Shown here: in pieces, positions 61,992-64,000 of the stretch | Numbering within the stretch: position 1 is the first letter of the stretch | Layout: every line of letters starts with the position of its first letter | From: JAZDEY01 sp043808325 [NCBI: Candidatus Eiseniibacteriota bacterium] | Lineage (GTDB): Bacteria; Arandabacterota; Arandabacteria; Arandabacterales | Reading direction: 5' to 3' | DNA length: 64,000 bases | NCBI GenBank assembly: GCA_043808325.1 | Contig: JAZDEY010000037.1 | Coordinates: 43,628 to 107,627 of the forward strand | Position numbers and translations under genes: made by a program | The notes under the pieces: model-generated | Seen by the model: only the letters and a program-made list of their open reading frames with translations | Database searches by the model: none | Told to the model about the DNA's origin: nothing

Positions 61992-62375
61992 GGCACTCCC
62001 CTTTGATAGGTAGAACCTCCGGAACCACTCTCGTTCCGCGTCCTTGCATTATATCACAAGATCCTTGGCTTGTACACCGCGACCGACGCCGCTGTGGGAG
62101 ATGAACTCGACCCGCCCAGAGTCGTCATGGGTGATTCTGCCAGACAGTCCTCCGTGCAGACCTGCTCTCAGTGGGAAGGCCACATGTCCCAGTCACAACA
62201 TAAACGCAATCCGCTGGTTCAAGAAGAGGGTGGTAGCGAAATGCGCCGGCGAAACCCCGATGTTTCAGAAAAGGACCCCCTCTGTCAGACCTTGCTCAGC
62301 CTGACCCTCCCTAAGCAACGCCATGTCATTCAGGAAGTCCATAATCTGGTTCCAACTGGAATTCACGTGGTGTAC
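61992..62375 (-). other. Gene-free stretch upstream of the SBBP gene
   Basis: Holds the SBBP promoter and, at 62265-62375, the continued frame beyond the TGA of the RCC1 remnant. That frame contains VNSSWNQIMDFLND, loosely like the STWGSIK tail motif. I see no full gene here; short frames lack start signals and resemblance to known families. Confidence 0.5.
62048..62076 (-). promoter_or_regulatory. Promoter of the SBBP gene (extended -10)
   Basis: Minus strand: TGTACA (62076-62071), 17-nt spacer, perfect TATAAT (62053-62048) preceded by TGA, an extended -10. The predicted start near 62041 is about 50 nt before the SBBP ATG. Confidence 0.7.
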
Positions 62376-62483
62376 TCATTCCATCACCCACGCGACGATT
62401 GAGCCGTCCGCCTGCGCTCCCGCCACGCTCGCAAATCCGAAGACTACAACGGTCGTCGCAACAAACCAGAACCTCTTTGTCAT
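62376..62483 (-). pseudogene. Remnant of an RCC1-repeat gene (35 codons)
   Basis: From the ATG at 62483: a signal peptide (MTKRFWFVATTVVVFGFASV, AGAQ) and then ADGSIVAWVME before TGA. GSIVAW is the first block of the RCC1 repeats in the gene 9 bp upstream, and the start of the signal (KRFW, KRIW) is alike. It looks like a truncated paralogue in the same array, too short to fold. Confidence 0.6.
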
Positions 62484-62492
62484 AGCTCGCAC

Positions 62493-63458
62493 CTACTCCT
62501 TGAACTGCGCTTTGATGCTCCCCCAGGTGGAAGGCTGTGCAGCTTGTGCTTCGGCCTTCAGACCAAGGATGTGGTAACCACCACTCACCACAGCCATGAA
62601 ACCAATATTGGGCAGCGGTACGTTGCACTCACCATAGTCGTTTGGTCCCCACGCTACGATCGAGCCATCAGACTTCAAACCAACACTGTGATATCCGCCT
62701 GCCGCCAAAGCCACAAACCCGCTGTTCGGCGCAGGCACGTCGCACTCACCGAGAGCAGTCTCCCCCCACGCCACGATCGAGCCATCGGACTTCAAACCAA
62801 GACTGTGGAATCCGCCAGCCGCCAAAGCCACAAACCCGCTGTTCGCCGCAGGCACGTCGCATTGGCCGCTGAAGTTAAATCCCCATGCTACGATTGAGCC
62901 ATCGGACCTCAAACCAAGACTGTGAACTGAGCCAGCCGATACAGCCACAAACTCACTGTTCGGTGAAGGCACGTCGCACTGACCGTAGACAGTCTCTCCC
63001 CACGCTACGATCGATCCATCAGACTTCAGACCAAGGCTGTGGCCGTGTCCAGCCGCCATAGCCACAAACCCGCTGTTCGGCGAAGGCACGTCGCACTCAC
63101 CGTGGACAGTCTCTCCCCACGCTGCGATCGAGCCATCGGACTTCAGACCAAGACTGTGGGCGTATCCAGCCGACACAGCCACAAACCCGCTGTTCGGCGA
63201 AGACACGTTGCACTGGCCGTAGTCGTTCCATCCCCAGGCTACGATCGAGCCATCGGACTTCAGACCAAGACTGTAGAACCATCCAGCCGATACAGCCACA
63301 AACCCACTGTTCGGCGAAGGCACGTCGCACTGGCCGTAGTTGTTCCATCCCCACGTCACGATCGAACCCTGTGCCTGCCCATCGGTTACGGCCAAGAGCC
63401 CAAGCATCAAAGGAACCCATACTGTGAGCCAGATTCTCTTTGGCACAGGACCCCTCAC
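62493..63458 (-). CDS. Secreted RCC1-repeat beta-propeller protein
   Basis: A 321-residue protein: signal peptide (cleavage near GQAQGSIV), then seven 39-residue RCC1 repeats of the form GSIVAWGWNDYGQCNVSSP and FVAVSAG..HSLGLKSD (about 31-303), making one predicted seven-bladed propeller with a Cys in each blade. The tail AAQPSTWGSIKAQFKE is not part of the propeller. The GTG at 63458 overlaps the mini-protein TGA (GTGA); a GTG at 63446 with GAGGGG 4 nt upstream is the alternative. Surface or secreted binding is inferred. Confidence 0.88.
   Translation of the reverse strand: MRGPVPKRIWLTVWVPLMLGLLAVTDGQAQGSIVTWGWNNYGQCDVPSPNSGFVAVSAGWFYSLGLKSDGSIVAWGWNDYGQCNVSSPNSGFVAVSAGYAHSLGLKSDGSIAAWGETVHGECDVPSPNSGFVAMAAGHGHSLGLKSDGSIVAWGETVYGQCDVPSPNSEFVAVSAGSVHSLGLRSDGSIVAWGFNFSGQCDVPAANSGFVALAAGGFHSLGLKSDGSIVAWGETALGECDVPAPNSGFVALAAGGYHSVGLKSDGSIVAWGPNDYGECNVPLPNIGFMAVVSGGYHILGLKAEAQAAQPSTWGSIKAQFKE
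62550..63368 (-). repeat. Seven tandem 117-bp RCC1 repeats
   Basis: Seven units of 39 codons in perfect register, highly alike in DNA (for example the ATCGAGCCATCGGACTT block on the plus strand). This suggests amplification. Confidence 0.9.
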
Positions 63459-63568
63459 TTTCCGTACTGAGACTTGATTGAACCCCAGGTGGAAGGCTGC
63501 GCCTCCGCAACGCCAATGCAGCCGATCATTGCAGCAACTAGCGGAATTAGGAGAACCCTCTTCACCAT
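63455..63568 (-). CDS. Small secreted protein (37 aa) sharing the STWGSIK tail of the RCC1 protein
   Basis: From the ATG at 63568: a signal-like stretch MVKRVLLIPLVAAMIGCIGV, AEA, then QPSTWGSIKSQYGK and TGA. The last 14 residues match the RCC1 protein tail (QPSTWGSIKAQFKE), with 17 identical bases. Its stop overlaps the RCC1 start by 4 bp, so it is translated in the same operon. It could be a remnant of an RCC1 gene with its repeats deleted, or a real short secreted peptide. The extended -10 just upstream supports expression. Confidence 0.6.
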   Translation of the reverse strand: MVKRVLLIPLVAAMIGCIGVAEAQPSTWGSIKSQYGK

Positions 63569-63588
63569 ACTACACCCTCTTGGCTACC

Positions 63589-63597
63589 AGTATAGCA
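63589..63597 (-). promoter_or_regulatory. Extended -10 promoter for the mini-protein/RCC1 operon
   Basis: Minus strand TGCTATACT, an extended -10 with no clear -35. It would start transcription about 14 nt before the ATG at 63568. Confidence 0.45.
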
Positions 63598-63861
63598 CGC
63601 TGGGGACGTGGAGGCACGCGTCATCTTCTGGACAACGCCGTTAGGCGGCGATCAAGCGCAGCTGCTTCCGCCACCTCGATTCTTCTGCCTCTGGGGAGCA
63701 ATAATCCCTGAATTTCCATCCAATGCCGCATTTACCGCACCTTCTCAACGCTTGGCTGCCGAGACAATCCAACGCAGCCATGCCGATTCTTGCGCCTGCC
63801 CGCGCCTCGCCACTTGACCATGCAGACGCTCTTCCCACACCCCCCAAGCACTCTCGTCTCC
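63598..63861. other. Gene-free stretch between the mini-protein promoter and the IS630 remnant
   Basis: Two overlapping open frames of 68 codons on the minus strand have no recognised similarity and look spurious. An inverted repeat CGCCG-TTAGG-CGGCG lies at 63636-63650. I see no gene that I can support. Confidence 0.4.
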
Positions 63862-64000
63862 CTAGTGTAGTGTTTCAATAACGGCTTTACAATGAGAGAT
63901 CTTTTCGACGATCTCTTCGGCTCGCTTGGTCCAGACAAAGGGTTTCGGGTCCTCGTTATGACATTGGATGTATTCCTCGATGGCAGTCACCAATTCCGGT
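63862..64000 (-). mobile_element. IS630-family transposase, C-terminal end
   Basis: The last 46 codons of a transposase running off the right edge, ending TAG at 63862. The sequence AIEEYIQCHNEDPKPFVWTK and RAEEIVEKISH matches the C-terminus of IS630-type DDE transposases (NEDPKPFVWT is a hallmark). The rest of the element, including the catalytic DDE residues, is outside the window, so intactness is unknown. Confidence 0.82.

Noticed and set aside
63636-63650. CGCCG-TTAGG-CGGCG with GTTAGGC, resembling an integron attC R' site
   Set aside because: No partner RYYYAAC site lies at a suitable distance and there is no cassette or integrase; a simple hairpin is more likely.

Overview
The window is a bacterial chromosome segment, gene-dense and almost entirely transcribed from the minus strand. 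It comes from a diderm (Gram-negative-type) organism: it carries a nearly complete lipid A/Kdo pathway (an LpxC-FabZ fusion, LpxD, LpxA, LpxB, LpxK, WaaA), heptose and core glycosyltransferases, an MsbA-type flippase, BamA, Skp and LolCD. The LpxC-FabZ fusion, a C-terminal FlgD-Ig/T9SS-like sorting domain on a beta-propeller surface protein, and a McsA-McsB-ClpC module fit an uncultured lineage near the FCB superphylum (candidate phyla such as Eisenbacteria, Krumholzibacteria, Zixibacteria or WOR-3/TA06). That placement is inference; no rRNA is present.

Layout. 1-6.3 kb: an exopolysaccharide/O-antigen operon (Wza, Wzz, a BY-kinase-like protein, a GT-C transferase, Wzy/WaaL, the start of a DegT aminotransferase) behind a strong sigma70-type promoter with a repeat cluster just upstream. 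6.4-14.3 kb: LPS core genes (an unknown conserved protein, DUF3108, GmhB, three GT9 transferases, MsbA) and a Minf_1886-family gene. 14.3-16.6 kb: a plus-strand membrane protein with a spermidine-synthase-like domain, converging on a signal-bearing MEMO1-AMMECR1 fusion. 18.2-30.5 kb: NadB, then lipid A/Kdo and outer-membrane biogenesis genes (LpxK, WaaA, LpxB, a GnnA-like oxidoreductase, LpxA, LpxC-FabZ, LpxD, Skp, BamA). 30.5-36.5 kb: ClpC, McsB, McsA and the LolD/LolC-E lipoprotein exporter.

36.5-52.9 kb: housekeeping genes (LysS; RF2 with an intact +1 programmed frameshift; CoaE, PolA, a single-domain response regulator, RimO, FtsK, ThiE with a ThiD2-like protein, a ComB-like phosphatase, AccC, PilT, AccB, EF-P and an M24 peptidase). 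Most are separated by 1-30 bp or overlap, so long operons are likely; start codons are often TTG or GTG with a well-placed Shine-Dalgarno. 53.1-56.4 kb: an envelope-stress-like operon (LolA/LolB-like lipoprotein, ECF sigma, zinc-finger anti-sigma, and a DegP-like protein that lacks the catalytic His and Ser). 56.5-58.4 kb: a divergent plus-strand pair, a lipoprotein with a CxxCH motif and a FadL/UPF0164-like beta-barrel, then tRNA-Arg(CCG).

58.6-64.0 kb looks accessory. It holds a seven-repeat SBBP surface protein split by one in-frame TAG, a seven-repeat RCC1 protein flanked by two tiny relatives, a repeated C-terminal STWGSIK tail motif, and the end of an IS630-family transposase at the window edge. 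The most unusual points are this tail motif with its mini-protein, the dead DegP in a sigma/anti-sigma operon, the BY-kinase without a Walker A lysine, and the secreted MEMO1-AMMECR1 fusion.
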